Shown here: positions 11,169 through 23,000 of the stretch, piece after piece | Numbering within the stretch: position 1 is the first letter of the stretch | How the letters are laid out: every line of letters starts with the position of its first letter | NCBI GenBank assembly: GCA_030247885.1 | Contig: JAPDRO010000002.1 | Coordinates: 1,612,001 to 1,676,000 of the forward strand | Source: Taxawa tesnikishii (nom. ined.) | Taxonomy: Eukaryota; Ascomycota; Dothideomycetes; Dothideales | Direction: 5' to 3' | DNA length: 64,000 bases | Notes under the pieces: model-generated | Seen by the model: the letters and a program-made list of their open reading frames with translations, nothing else | Database searches by the model: none | What the model was told of the DNA's origin: nothing | Program-made: the position numbers and the translations under genes

Positions 11169-12946
11169 TCACTTCGGCAAAACGTGTTCATCAACCACAT
11201 CAGCCGCTAGAACAGAGTCGTTGCCTGCCCCAATCGGTCGGCGAACGAAATAGCTCCTCTCCCAGCCATCAATATCGTCTGTAACCGTCTCCCTGACCAA
11301 CTCATATGCGCCCAGCTTTGGCAGTATAACAGCCCAGACGAGCCAGTACACGCCACCACCGAAGATTATGCCCCAACCTACGACACAGTGTAGCCAGTAA
11401 GGCAGGCTCTCGTAGATGCTATTGCCATCATCCGGGGGTACGAACGGTGCGACCACTAGGTAAACATTGCTGAGGAAGAAAAAGACGACCACGGGCAACG
11501 TTGCCTTCACAGGCGGGTTCCAGCCCCAGGCTTCGTGGTTCAGATACAGGTAGATCAGTCCGCCGGCTACGAAGGCGTTGACGATTGCAAGCGGGTAGGA
11601 AATCACGCTATGGCAGGGAAAGTCAGTCATCTAGCGTCTTCAGGGAGAGGAAACTCGCTTTCACTCACTTGAGGATGAAGTTGTACGCATCTCCCGGCGG
11701 TGGCGCCAGCATGATGATCACAGACACGAGCCAATGCTCAAAGAGGCCCGTCAGCGGCGCGTTGAGCGGGCGGTTGCTTGCCCAGAAGCGCGAGTATGGC
11801 AAGATGCCCTCTCGTCCGAGCTCCTGCACCAATCGACCTTGCGAGAAGATGACGCTCAGCACGTTGCCGAATGCAGATAGAGCGACGAAGACGCAAAGGG
11901 CACGCTCGGCACGCGCTCCGAAGACGTTGCGGAAGAACGAGGCGGCAAGGACCCTTCCTGACGTGAGGATTTCCTCCTTAGGGACAGCAGCGAAATAGGC
12001 GATCTGGCTTGGGTTGGTATTTTGATTGAATCGTAGAGACGTCGGACGCCGACTTACGTTGACAAGCATGTACAAGACAGCAACACTACCCAGTGCAAGT
12101 GGCGCGGCGAACTTCAACGTGCGGACAGGGTTCTTAGTCTCACTCAAGGCGTAGTTGGCGTTACTGAGATTAATTGTCAGTCTTGTTGGCACGGCGAGGC
12201 GCTTGAATGGTTGCCAGTGATAGTCCTCACCTATAACCGATGTATGACCAGATGATATTGTACAGCGCAGTGACAACGCCATATGCACTTCCGGTTGTAC
12301 CTTCGAAGGCGTTGTCGAAGTTGTGAGGCTTCTCAATCTCGAGAGCGCCGCCCAGTGCTGCCCAGCCAGCAACGACGATGATAAGAATAATTATTAACTT
12401 GATCATGCCAAGCAGGTTTTGCAGTCGCAAGCCCCATTTCAAGGCTAAACCATGAATCAAGAATGCAGCTGTGATGCAAGCAAGCCCGACACCTCGTTGG
12501 TTCCAGCGATTGACCTCGACCTGTGCTGCTTGCAGGATATACTCTCCGAAGACGACAGAATTGGATCCTGCCCAGCCGAGTAAAATCACATAGCCCGTGT
12601 AGAAACCTGTTGCTGCGAATTTTGGTCGTCTGAAGACATACTCGAGATAGTTCTTTTCACCGCCGTTACGAGGGATCGCGGTACCGAACTCGAGGTAGAC
12701 TGCCATGCCGGCGGCAGCTATGAGCATTCCCGCAACCCAAAGAATCAGCGACAAACCGATACTGCCGGATAAGCTCAGGATGCCGCTTGGTGTTGCAAAG
12801 ATACCGGTTCCGATCATTCTGTTGAAGATCAGGAATGTTGCGGAGATGATACCGATCTGTCTTTTGCTTCGTTGTGCCTGGTAGATGCCATTGTTGTCGT
12901 CTGAGTCCGCATTGAATCCCGCAGAAGGGGCTTTGAACTTCGCCAT
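11169..12946 (-). CDS. Methionine/amino-acid permease, MUP1-like (APC superfamily)
   Basis: Predicted plasma-membrane amino-acid transporter resembling fungal high-affinity methionine permeases. Exons 12946-12231, 12163-12058, 12003-11669 and 11607-11169 give 531 aa in one frame. Visible family features are FNRMIGTGIFATPSGIL in helix 1 (the GTGIF substrate loop), YLEFGTAIPRNGGEKNYLEY, the WSYIGYSNANYALSETKNPV block across the first intron, SAFGNVLSVIFSQGRLVQEL, and EGILPYSRFWASNRPLNAP. Further helices and a short polar C terminus follow. The four introns-to-exon joints all use GT-AG. Methionine specificity is inferred from family resemblance only. Confidence 0.85.
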
Positions 12947-13684
12947 GTTGGACCAGAGAACAAACGATAAGAGAGTAGTAAAGGCTGAACTTATCGGACC
13001 ATTACAACTATTTCAACCTCAAAGCCAACTTGCTCTGCCATGGTGCCCAGCATTGCGCCATATGTAATATCAATGAACAATGCCCCAGCCGACGCAAAGC
13101 GGGCCTTGGGACTGATAATTCTCAGTGCTCGTCAGTATAGACTGCGAGCACGCCATCAAGTCGGGCCATTCATACGGCCAGTGCTTAAAGAATTGCTAAC
13201 AAACATCCCTTAGAGTAGTAGCAGAAGGTAGCATTTCGGAGACGTTGAGTTGAGTGGGCAGAATCCACTCGCTCGGCCCGATCCGCGTCCCGTCTTCTCC
13301 GTCATCTCTACTCTTCCTGTCCACTCCTGATCGTGAGAAACGAGAGAATTTTGCCAATTATGGTTGGAGGAAAAAGGCGCTCTTTGTTCGCAAGCCCTGC
13401 CTCTCCCGATTTCAAGAACATGCCTATCGATAGGGTATTTTCAGGTGTGACGGAAAGACTCTGCTATTTGACATTCTCATACCCGTTCTACGCATCTTAG
13501 GGATTATTGGGAGCGAACAGTCCCAGTGAAGTTGAAGAAAGGCTCAACAAGAATGCTTGGTTGTGATAGGTAAATCCATCCTCCTCCTGACTGTTGTATC
13601 TCGAAGAACGCGGGCTGAAACCTAATCAACGTGCCAATTCACCTCCTAATCTCTTGTCAACAACACTTCCTCAGCACGCTTTGG
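12947..13684. other. Intergenic region upstream of the MUP1-like gene
   Basis: About 740 bp contain only a 60-codon frame and no recognisable protein. It should hold the MUP1-like promoter and the 3' UTR of the FAD oxidoreductase. Confidence 0.4.
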
Positions 13685-15073
13685 TCAATCCTGAAGCAGA
13701 AGAGGCAGCACGTGATTGACAGTGAAGTTGAAGACCGGCACCGTCCCCTGGGCAGCAAACTGTGCTCCAGTATAGTACGTCGCACGATGGCCTTGTAGCG
13801 CGTAGAGACGCCGATAGAAACCGTTCTTGATGTCCTTCGCGGAAACTGTGATCGCATAGTTGCTGTGATGCTTGATAGCCGCAAATTGCGGGTTTGTACC
13901 GTTGACAAGATGGTGACTTCTTAACCGCTGCAATTCTTCCAACACACGGTGCTTAGTCTCACTCTCGGAAGTGGGTTCGTAGCTGGTGTAGACGAAGCCA
14001 TGAAGGAGCGAGTCAGCCGTGGGAGTGAAGCCTGAACTACCAGGGAGCTGGATCGAGTGGAACGTGGTGTTCTCGCCACTGTTAGTGATCGTTGTATCCT
14101 GCGGAATGTCCGTGCCACGGAGAAGGCCGGTCCAGTGATTCATTGGGCGCAACCTCCTGAAGAGCGAAGATTCTTGTAAATCGAGATCAAAGCCGCCCAT
14201 ATTCTCAAGGACGGTAGGTACGCTTACAAGGATCTTCTTGGCTCTGACTAGAACAGTACCGTTGGAGGATCGGACCCAGAGCTGTTGGTACCCTCCTCCA
14301 CTGGTTGAGCGACGAGCCTGAACGACGGTGCTGGAGAGGAGAGCATCAGGACCCAGCTCAGTCTGTACAGCGCGATAGACCTGCCCGTTGTCGTTCGTGG
14401 CACTACGAACCAGAGTACCCGTCTCCAAAGCATACACTAAGGACTTGCTGACGTAGCGCAGGACGTAGACGAACAACAAATGGTCGAAATCTGGCCAGCC
14501 TTGTAAAAAGACGTTGAAGGTTGGCACGAGAGGCTGGAGGCTGTACCTCGTCACTATAACATTGAAAGGGAGTAGAAGCTCGTCGGGCACGATTTCGGGC
14601 AAGAAGACGCCATCGTCGAGATAAGAGTACTTGACCTCGAGCGCAGAGTATCTGGCAAACGCAGCCACTGTTTCGTTGGTAGTGTACACCGGCAGATCCA
14701 CTGGATGGCCAGTCAGAAAATCAGCTGTGACGGTAACGCCAGGTGCTCCAAATGCGGGCTTGAGAGGAATGCTGTAACGTCCGTAAAAATCCTGTATGAG
14801 AGACACGTTCTGAAAGAGCTGAACCCCGAAATCGGCGCTTGCCCCATTCACGGGATCATGGAAGGCGTGAGAGTGTCCACCCAGATGATCTTGCCCCTCC
14901 ACGACGACGACTGACTTTCCTGCATCTCGAAGCTGGATTGCGGCAAACGAGCCTGAAGCTCCACCGCCGAAGATGGCAACATCGCGTGTGATCGTGGTGT
15001 GATCCGGGATAGCAGAGTAGCATGCGCTCAGTTTGGAGAAGCTGAATATAGTGCAATAGAAGATATTCCTCAT
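13685..15073 (-). CDS. Secreted FAD-dependent oxidoreductase (amine-oxidase-like)
   Basis: Intronless gene for 462 aa. The start at 15073 gives MRNIFYCTIFSFSKLSACYS, a plausible signal peptide; the longer frame opens without an ATG. The FAD-binding Rossmann motif is clear: VAIFGGGASGSFAAIQL, followed by the acidic strand end and VVVVEGQDHLGGHSH, as in NAD(P)-binding/amine-oxidase-like flavoproteins such as beta-cyclopiazonate-dehydrogenase relatives. Several N-glycosylation sites (NVSL, NETV, NGTV, NTTF) fit secretion. The C-terminal flavin-contact region is likely around GHRATYYTGAQFAAQGT. The substrate is unknown. No biosynthetic cluster surrounds it. Confidence 0.8.
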   Translation of the reverse strand: MRNIFYCTIFSFSKLSACYSAIPDHTTITRDVAIFGGGASGSFAAIQLRDAGKSVVVVEGQDHLGGHSHAFHDPVNGASADFGVQLFQNVSLIQDFYGRYSIPLKPAFGAPGVTVTADFLTGHPVDLPVYTTNETVAAFARYSALEVKYSYLDDGVFLPEIVPDELLLPFNVIVTRYSLQPLVPTFNVFLQGWPDFDHLLFVYVLRYVSKSLVYALETGTLVRSATNDNGQVYRAVQTELGPDALLSSTVVQARRSTSGGGYQQLWVRSSNGTVLVRAKKILVSVPTVLENMGGFDLDLQESSLFRRLRPMNHWTGLLRGTDIPQDTTITNSGENTTFHSIQLPGSSGFTPTADSLLHGFVYTSYEPTSESETKHRVLEELQRLRSHHLVNGTNPQFAAIKHHSNYAITVSAKDIKNGFYRRLYALQGHRATYYTGAQFAAQGTVPVFNFTVNHVLPLLLQD

Positions 15074-16942
15074 GATGGCAATCGGATCTGTGGCTCGTTC
15101 GACGTGTATGGTATGTGGTTGTTGAGTACTCAAAGGCCATCTTTGACAGGCAAGACCTGTCATTTATATACTTCTGTGCTCTCACAGAAATCGTGACGAT
15201 CATTGCGGACCGGTTTGCCAGTGTTGTGGCAGGGGATGCGACCGAGCAGCCGTAGGGCTAATGAGAGATGCTATATGTAACTGCCTGTTCGGGATAAAGG
15301 TAAGCTGCTGGTTTTCAGACCGCGGTGCAGAGCTGAACGAGATGCATCATGGACGCTTAGCCTCCTTCAAGCTGGGTAGCACCGCAGGCCTAGCGAGAAG
15401 AGAATTGGAATGCTTTGCGAAAGCCAAGACCTAGTTGAGTAAGCACTTACACGGATTAAGTGCCGCCATCTCTCCCGCAAGTACATGCCCGTGTTGGCGC
15501 GCGGGTTGTGACCCGGAGTCCGGAGCCGCGAGTGCTGAAGTGATATTGTTCAAAGGCGGGCCGAAAACACGATGCAAGGATAAGGAAGACGATGTGGAAG
15601 GAGTTGATATAAGAGCAGCAGAACGCCAAATAGATAGATGCACTTAATTTGAGGCATTCACGTCGACGGCACGGCCAGCGTATGGCTGCACCCTAGACGC
15701 TATGATCGATGAGAACAGCGTGTCAAGCACGTTGACGAGAGATGCGCTGCTGCAGTGCCACGTCCGGTGCGTGAGATTACCTAAGCGACGTGCATGAACA
15801 AGCCATGGATTTGCTGGAAATGGGGAGACACGTCGTGAGTCTGCCCAAGGCACGTGTCGAGAAATCTAGTCGAGGCTGTTGTCTATCGAGGTGTACGAAA
15901 ACCAGGGTGGGAAGAGAGGAACAGACAAACTGCTCAGAGTTGTGCATCTCTGCGCTACCCTGTAGCGGAAAGGACCGGAAGCCAGGCCAAGCCAAGCCAA
16001 GCCAGGTCAAGCCGACATCAACAACAAACCGCCGAGTCTCTCACCAATGCCTTCTTCGAACCGTAGATGCATTCTTAGGCTTCCCTGTGCCTACCTCATA
16101 TCCGTCCCGATTTCATTGGTGCGGCAGTACCTCACCTGTGCTTCGATGGGAACTGTCGAGCCATTTGACCCGGCTCTTTTCCTCTCTTCCCTCCAGCCCA
16201 TGTCAATACGTGGACATACATCCCGATGACACGTTAGCCTCACCTCAAACAACAGAGACTCCTAAGGGAAGGCACGGAATAGCGCGACCTGTCAACGAAG
16301 ACAAGCTGAAAGACTTGAAATCTTGGGCATTTCACTACCCTGGCATGCTTTGTTCGCTTGAAGTTGTCTGGATTGCATATCTACGACCCCCGTTGCAATG
16401 CCCGGACTTTCTCTAGGCGCAGGTCTTCCCCATGACAACGCCCTCATTTCATGAGTCGGTCATGTAAGGCGGATAGTGTAAGCCGCATCCTCTCAGAACT
16501 TCCTCATCATCCTCGGATACACCTACAGCTGAGAATGAGCTCTTACGCCACTGAGGCTTTTCCGTCTCACCGCTCCTGTGCGCAGTGTAGGTAATAACCC
16601 TTTGTTCGTCAGCGTTTGGGAGATATGCTCGAAGCTCACAAGATGCTCTGACCTAGCGTGTGTTAGACGCAACCCAGCAATTTCGGGCCGAAAAGGATAA
16701 CTGAAGCCTTGTATGGCCCAGATGTAGTGGCTGGCCTGGATTGTATTGCACTGCACATATCAGGATGAACGGCACAATTGTCGAAGTCATATGATCGGCA
16801 TCTTTGCGTTTTCGCTGGAAGCTACGCGCCGCATTTGAGTCTAATTCATATGCTGCAGTTTTTCGCCTCTGATTCCTATTACTCTCTCCCTCCTACCATG
16901 AGCGTCCCGATCGTGTCTCAAGCCAATGGCCCCGCAATACCC
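15074..16942. other. Gene-poor stretch of about 1.9 kb
   Basis: No recognisable gene is seen. The longest frame (15790-16416 +, 208 codons) is Ser/Pro/Arg-rich, lacks any family signature and contains the AGCCA-type simple repeat, so I did not call it. A small unannotated transcript cannot be excluded. Confidence 0.4.
15981..16013. repeat. Short pentanucleotide repeat (GCCAA/GCCAG)n
   Basis: About six imperfect copies of GCCAA or GCCAG lie in tandem within a gene-poor stretch. This is a minor microsatellite. Confidence 0.7.
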
Positions 16943-17916
16943 TCAAGGCAGCAGATCGAAACTATGATCGTGGCGACCTTGAAGGTAGTCATACCCGTCA
17001 TCCACCCATTCTACGCAAGGCACAAGCTTGCCCCAGTTGACCTTTCCCTGCAGACTCTTGCGCAACACAAGTTTCTGCTCGCTCCTGTACCAGGCCGGAA
17101 ACTATCACTGGTTAGTCTTGTGTCAACGACAAGACTATTAATGGACAACAGACCTGGATGGTGACCAGCATTACGCGCGGATCATCCGTCTTGTTCGGCA
17201 TTCCCGCATGCCACAAACGAAAATCGCGGATGATGACTGAACCCTTGGGCAACGAGGGCTGGATGGGCGGTCGTACCTTGCGGCGAGCTTCGACGACTTC
17301 GCGCTTCAATCCCGCCGCCATCTCCGGCGTCGCATCTTTGTGCGTTCCCAGCCACACTTCGGTGGCTCCGTTCTGAGGCGAGGTATCCACAAGGTTGATG
17401 TTGACGCAGAAGCCTACTCTTTTAGTCAAAGGAAGAGCGATTCAGCTATAGGAGAGTCCCCTAACCAAAAGGAATCCTGGGAAAGTCGAATTCAACGTCG
17501 ATGTGAGCCGGTTGTCTTTGTTGGGCTTTAAATGCTGTATTGGCGGAAAGGAAGCGAAGATGAGGATTTGGGCCGAGCATGCACTCGATAATCTGCGTAG
17601 CCCACGGATTGGCGATAACGTCCTCGAAGATGTACCCTTCGTCCGGCGGCGGCTCTTGTTGGATGTTACCGGTGCCGTTGCCGAAGTTGTGGTGCGTTTC
17701 CTTCCGGTTGTAGAGTTTCCTCGCGTCGGGAACCATGCGGGAATTCAGCCTATCAAGATGGGCGGGATCAGCGGCATTTTTGAGCACGACCAAGCCATCT
17801 TCGTGAAGGGCTTCAATGGCAATCTGCAGGTTGTGACTGCCAAGCTCTTTGGACTGGAGCTCCGCCTTGGAAAGCTCGACAATGATGGGATTGTTGCTCT
17901 CCTTGTACAAAGCCAT
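16943..17916 (-). CDS. Phytanoyl-CoA dioxygenase (PhyH) family protein
   Basis: Predicted Fe(II)/2-oxoglutarate-dependent dioxygenase; fungal PhyH proteins act on diverse small molecules, so the substrate is open. Exons 17916-17466, 17416-17154 and 17101-16943 join to 290 aa. The start at 17916 (MALYKESNNPIIVELSKAEL) is the first ATG. Metal-ligand candidates are the H-x-D in QPAHIDVEFDFP (about residue 143) and the distal His in RDFRLWHAGMPNKTDDPRVM, with Arg after DDP placed to hold 2-oxoglutarate. NGATEVWLGTHKD is a typical PhyH strand-loop. The third exon needs the TAG-ending acceptor at 17102 to avoid stops and then reads FPAWYRSEQKLVLRKSLQ. Confidence 0.82.
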
Positions 17917-18699
17917 CGCGGGGATCGTCAAAAATATTGCAAGGCGCAAAAGAACGAAGCAATGAGAAAAGAAGGCTTAGTGCGCTCGAAAGGTACTGAC
18001 TGTGGCTCGAATAAATATTGTTTATCTCAAACCAGATGGAGTCCTTCCACAAGATCGAGTCGTGCGTCGGCAACCCCACCTTTCCACTTCCGCTCCCCAC
18101 CAAACACATGATAGGCTAATGAGCGAACGATTACACGCCCAGGCGGCGACACTAACCTCAGCAGGAACAGGCCAATCAGTGTTCTGTCTAACATAAATAG
18201 GCACACAACTATGCACCTTATCTGGACGGCCATGCTCCCACGACATCAGACACGGAGCTTCATCATCCTTCAAGCTCGTAAAGTTGCCTAAACGGGCAGT
18301 TCTGGAGCTTCTTCACACCAACGCCGGCTGAACGCTTGAAGGTTCGGCGACGCGTGATCTCGAACGGCTATGCCTTGACTAAACATGACAAACATACTAA
18401 ATCCGTGATATGCAGTTGCGTCCTCAGCATTGGCGCAGGGGGAAAGCGGACTCCTACACTTTCCCGGTTCGTCGAAGCGTGAAGGAGAGCCGCATCTTGT
18501 GCGATGTGTGTTAACGGAACCCCTCGTGCTCGTGATGAACGTCGCAGCCTTTGAGTCATCATCATGTGCAATTGAATGCGATTTGTTTTCAGGTAAAGAC
18601 TGTATCTTATGTAATGCTCCTCCGAGCAATGCGTTCAAATGCCCGCTCCCTCTCCGTGCTTTCAGCTCCCGATATGTCCTCAACTGACCGACCCGTGAT
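17917..18699. other. Intergenic region, no gene seen
   Basis: About 780 bp with only short overlapping frames on both strands. It should contain the PhyH promoter and the 3' UTR of the small secreted protein gene. Confidence 0.4.
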
Positions 18700-19251
18700 T
18701 CAAAGATTGCCCTCGCAAGGGAAGGTCACAACACACTCCTCGTAGTCCGCACCAGCCTGCGGAACACTACCGCCGGGCGATCCAGCAACGTTGTTACCCT
18801 CGTAGATGACGTTGCAGCTGGAGAAGGTGAAGAGGTTCCAAGCTGGTTGCCAGAGGATGTCGTTTGGAAGACCAATACTGCCGGCCGGGATCGTCTGTTG
18901 CTGCAACGGATCCATCGAGCTCGTCCCGATCGGCACGCCGCCTTGGTAATTGAGCGTGAAGCCGTATGTCGTCTGGATGACGGGAGATTGGCCCGGTCCG
19001 CCGCTGCCGATAACTTCGTAGACTTGGTGCCAGCCGTGCAACTCGCAAAGGTCGCGCTTTTTGAGCTTCTAAGCCTTGGTAAGCGTATGTCCGGAATGTG
19101 ACGGTGGAGACGCAACACACGGCAGGTTCTGCTGTCGGCGCACAGAAGCCTGCACCAGCAGATCCAAGCGCAAAAATAACACACGAGCTAAGACTTGCGA
19201 TATCGTTAGCGAATAAACGTTGCGTCAGGGAAGGACCACTACCTACAGCAT
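18700..19251 (-). CDS. Small secreted cysteine-containing protein, unknown function
   Basis: I do not recognise a family. The C-terminal part (19041-18700) is a clear frame with LHGWHQVYEVIGSGGPGQSP, TTYGFTLNYQGGVPIGTSS and GADYEECVVTFPCEGNL at its end. Upstream the reading continues as SSCVIFALGSAGAGFC, a good signal-peptide core. The most likely start is the ATG at 19251 with a very short first exon (ATGCT, donor GTAGGT, branch GCTAACG, acceptor GCAAG), giving roughly 165 aa; a different start is possible. The two parts are offset by one base at the run of five T at 19058-19062, so the frame requires one base less there. At least eight cysteines, small size and secretion make it effector-like, which is inference. 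Confidence 0.5.
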
Positions 19252-20093
19252 GTTCGTGTTCTGTGGTAATGCTGAGTGGGGTTAGGGTTGGCAAACTTCG
19301 AGGAATGAGGGCTTTGGGAAGGGCTGCTGATGGCTGATGTGCACGGGGTTGTGAATTGTGACTCCTGTTCGATCAAGGGGAAGCAGGTGGTATTTGTACA
19401 TTTTTCAGGTCCTGGAACACGTTGCGGACAGCCTCGATGCCTTCGCTATTCTTATCGTCAACAGTCGGGCTAAATGATGCAAAGCTCACTCGCCAAAGAT
19501 TGGCACACTCCAAAGCTGGAGTATCGATTGGATAGCAGTGGCTCCCGCAACTGAGTAAATGTCCGAAAGAGTACTGCGGATCGACGTTGAGAAACCAGTA
19601 ATATGTCCAGACCATCGAAGCTGAAGAGACATGAGAACCGTTGGTGAGGCCCCCGAGCGCGTGACGAGAAGTTGGGCGATCTTGGAGTCCTCATCTCAAG
19701 AGCTCATGCCCCTTGGTGAGACCACCTCGAGCACCCTTGAGTTCTGAGGCAGAGACCACTGTCGTACATTCCCAAAAGCTGTGCAGCTGCGGCTGATCGG
19801 GCGTTACACAAAGATGATTGGCTTACCGGCTGCGCCTCCGCTCACCAGGCGAACGCATGTGCTTGGTAACTTGAAGACAGCTTCCGACCGCACGGTGGAA
19901 CCTCCACTCGATGGACGTCACCGCCTTTGAAAGATTGGTAGCATCAACAAATGCCGGCTCGTCTGGCTGACGATCATGGCCAAAGTGAGAAGGTCCGCTT
20001 GCAGTACAGATTGACTCTTTTACATTTGAACAGCCTCTAGCCGAATTCCAATGAGTCCTGGTTGATCCTTACCGGCCTCATCACTCTCGACCT
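19252..20093. other. Intergenic region with one doubtful small frame
   Basis: About 840 bp. A minus-strand frame at 19615-19373 (80 codons, MVWTYYWFLNVDPQYSFGHL) has coding-like composition and a possible intron after ANLWR. It has no upstream context or family match, so I do not call it as a gene. Confidence 0.35.
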
Positions 20094-23000
20094 CTATCCA
20101 AATACCGCAAGGATGCCCAGCCCAAGAAGCAGCAACACAACGAAACAATTGAACGCTGCTCGATCTCGCGAAGCCATTCCAGTAGATGGCTGAACACTGG
20201 CGGAGCCCATTACCACAGTGCTTCCAGCGCTACCGCCGCCGCCACCCGAAGGGCCGTTCAACCCGCTTATGATAATGTTGCCCAGGCCTCCTGTACTAGC
20301 AGCAGGGGCAGTCGAAACTCCTGTCGTCGTAATTTCGGGCACAACAAACGAAGAGCTACCAGATGTCAGTCTTACCGTTGCGCCTGCAATGACCACAGGA
20401 GACCCGTTGGGCTTGATTGTCTGGCTTCCCACAACGACTCCGGAGCCAGACGGCAGCGGGCTGATGGAAACTGTAGATGTGCCAATCGTGATCATATTCT
20501 CCGATGGTGGACTCGTCTGAGCAGGTAGTGCTAAAGCATAGGTGGCGGTAAAAAGTGATTCAGCGACGATAACAGATGAGTCGTCGTCTGCCACGCTTAC
20601 AGTGGCACCAGCGATTGTTGCTGCCGGACCTCCAGCTTGCACAGTTTGACTTCCGATAACGATCGCCGAGCCGGACATTATCTGACTCAAGACGACGGTG
20701 GACGTACCAATCATGATGGTGCTCTTTGCTGACGATAGTGATTCAGCAGGTGGTACCGCATAGGCGACGGTCGTAGACAGTCCGTCAATGATCACAGACA
20801 GGCCGGCTGAGCTCGCCCCGGTACTGGAAGATGTTGGAAGGGCGCTCGCCGCTTGCACTGTCTGACTTCCGACGACCTGGCCCGTCGAAAACAATAGAGT
20901 GGCTGGTGTAACGGCATGAGTCGAGGTGGTTTGAGCATTTGCGACGGCCAGCGCAGTCCCACCGGAGCCCAAGCTAACAGTCACACCACCAACAGCCACA
21001 GCAGGGCTACCAGGTTGGATAGTGTGGCCGCTGGCGGCAATCCCAGATGAGGGCAGCATCGTGAAAGTAAGCGCGTCCGATCCAACAGTGACCACACCAG
21101 TCCGTTGCAAAGTGCTCTCGGGTGTCGGAGATGGAGCGATGGTGACAGCTGACGATTGCATAACGGCTGACGTATCAGAGAAACTATCTTCAGGACGGAA
21201 AGACGTAGAGGTCGAGCCTGCAGCAGGAGCAACACTGTTTGATAAGGATTGTTGCGCGGGGACTGTGATCGTCGATTGAGGTGCCGTTGATTGATGTGTC
21301 TCGGTTGGAGTAACTCCTTGTGTAACAGCCGATGGAGGTTGCTCAGTGCTAGCTTCGTCGGTTGAAGTTCTGGAAGACATTGGAAGCGCCTGCTGAGCCG
21401 TAGACGTGACGGAAGCAGACGCTTGCCCGACTAGAGAAATAATGATTCCTGCTTCATTGGCGGATGATGATGATGAGGATTCGACAACGGACTCAGCGTC
21501 TGTAACGATGGGAGCGGTGGAGCTTAGTTGACCTGTTGGTGATGCCGCGCTGGTCTGGCTTGCACTGTTAGTGGCCACGACGCGCGTCGGCTCCGAGAAG
21601 GTTGTAGTTGGTGCTGCTGGTGTTGTTGGCGACAGGATGGTCAACGGTTGAGCGGCTGGTTGGGGCGTAGTGGTCGCACTCAACCTGGCATGGGTCACAA
21701 TGGTTGCCGTCACAAACGCTTCGCTTTGTAGAGCAACTTGTACCCCATTGTTTGTTTCGGGTCCATCTGATGAGCAAATTGTGGTTGCAGGTAGAGTTCC
21801 TAACCCCAACAGGCCTCTGAATGTAGAGATGACAGGAACATAAAGAATTCCGTCGCCTACATGGTCCATGCGATCTTCGGATGGAGGAACATAGGAGGGC
21901 AGTGGAAGCACGGTAGTATTCGGGGCGTACAAGCATGTCGCCTGCCCGTTGATTGTCGTGTTCATTTGACCCCAGAAAGAGTATGAGTTTTCGACCACTG
22001 TATACTGGGTTCCGTAAGTGCTGCATGCGGATTAGCAGGGAGACGGCTACAATCTCAGCGGGCCGGGAAGCCCGCGGAGTGACTTACAATACAGTACGGT
22101 TCCCAAAATCGAAATGTCCTCTACTAGGCAGATCCGTTAATTGTACGGTTTGTGTTCCCGCCGCGTTAGTCGGTGGTGGTGTAAATCCAGCAGGGAGAGA
22201 AGCGTACTCTGTACGCGTCATTGTAACATTTGTTGTGTCGTCGACAACAAGAATGATGCTTGCTGCTGTGAAGGCGCTTGTAGTTTGGAACGGCACCCAG
22301 CTCAGCACATAAGCTTTGGGAGTATCCACCTGGCAGACAACTGAACAGGCCGAAAAGCCGGCGCTCACAAAGGACGTAATCGATGCCGCGGCACCCAAAG
22401 TGCCGACTAGATAGGGAGTTGAAGAGTCAATAAAAGGTGTGCAGGATGAGAAATCGCCAAGGTTTGTCCAAAAACTCGAGGCTACAGCTGGGTTGAGGTA
22501 AGTGGATCGTAAGACTGGAAACCTCACAGCTCCGGGAGATGTTCCCCCTGGCGCCAATGGCGTCAAAGTTGTTATGTATGTGTGTGAACAGTCCCCTGAC
22601 GCCGTGACCAATGGGTACCGAGAATTTCCCCAACTCCCTGATATGCATGAGCTTGTCCTTTGTGGAGCAGGAGACGGAATTACTTGGTCAAGGCAAGCTG
22701 TTAGTGCTGTCGGAGCCGTGCTATGCAGACAAAGGGTTAGAAACTATGCTCGATGAACGCCACTTTGGAGACACTCACACTGTCAAGTATTCGGATGGTG
22801 TTAACACATAAAGACCGCTAATTGGCTGGGCGGTTTGAGCAACACTGGCACCTGGCGGGAGGGTTGCAGTGCTGGTCTCATTCGCATCTTTCGTGATGTA
22901 GAAGTATACCGTCGCCGTGGTATGCGTTGTTGTGCTCGTTACATACTCCCACCCTAGCCAATAGAGCATGTCTCTTTCGCGCGCACACTTGTTAGAGCAT

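Noticed and set aside
15790-16416. 208-codon plus-strand frame in a gene-poor stretch
   Set aside because: Composition is Ser/Pro/Arg-rich, it spans a microsatellite, and no signal peptide, domain or splice context supports it.
8392-17916. Secondary-metabolite gene cluster
   Set aside because: Transporters, an FAD oxidoreductase and a PhyH-like enzyme lie close together, but no polyketide, peptide or terpene synthase is present and strands and spacing look ordinary.
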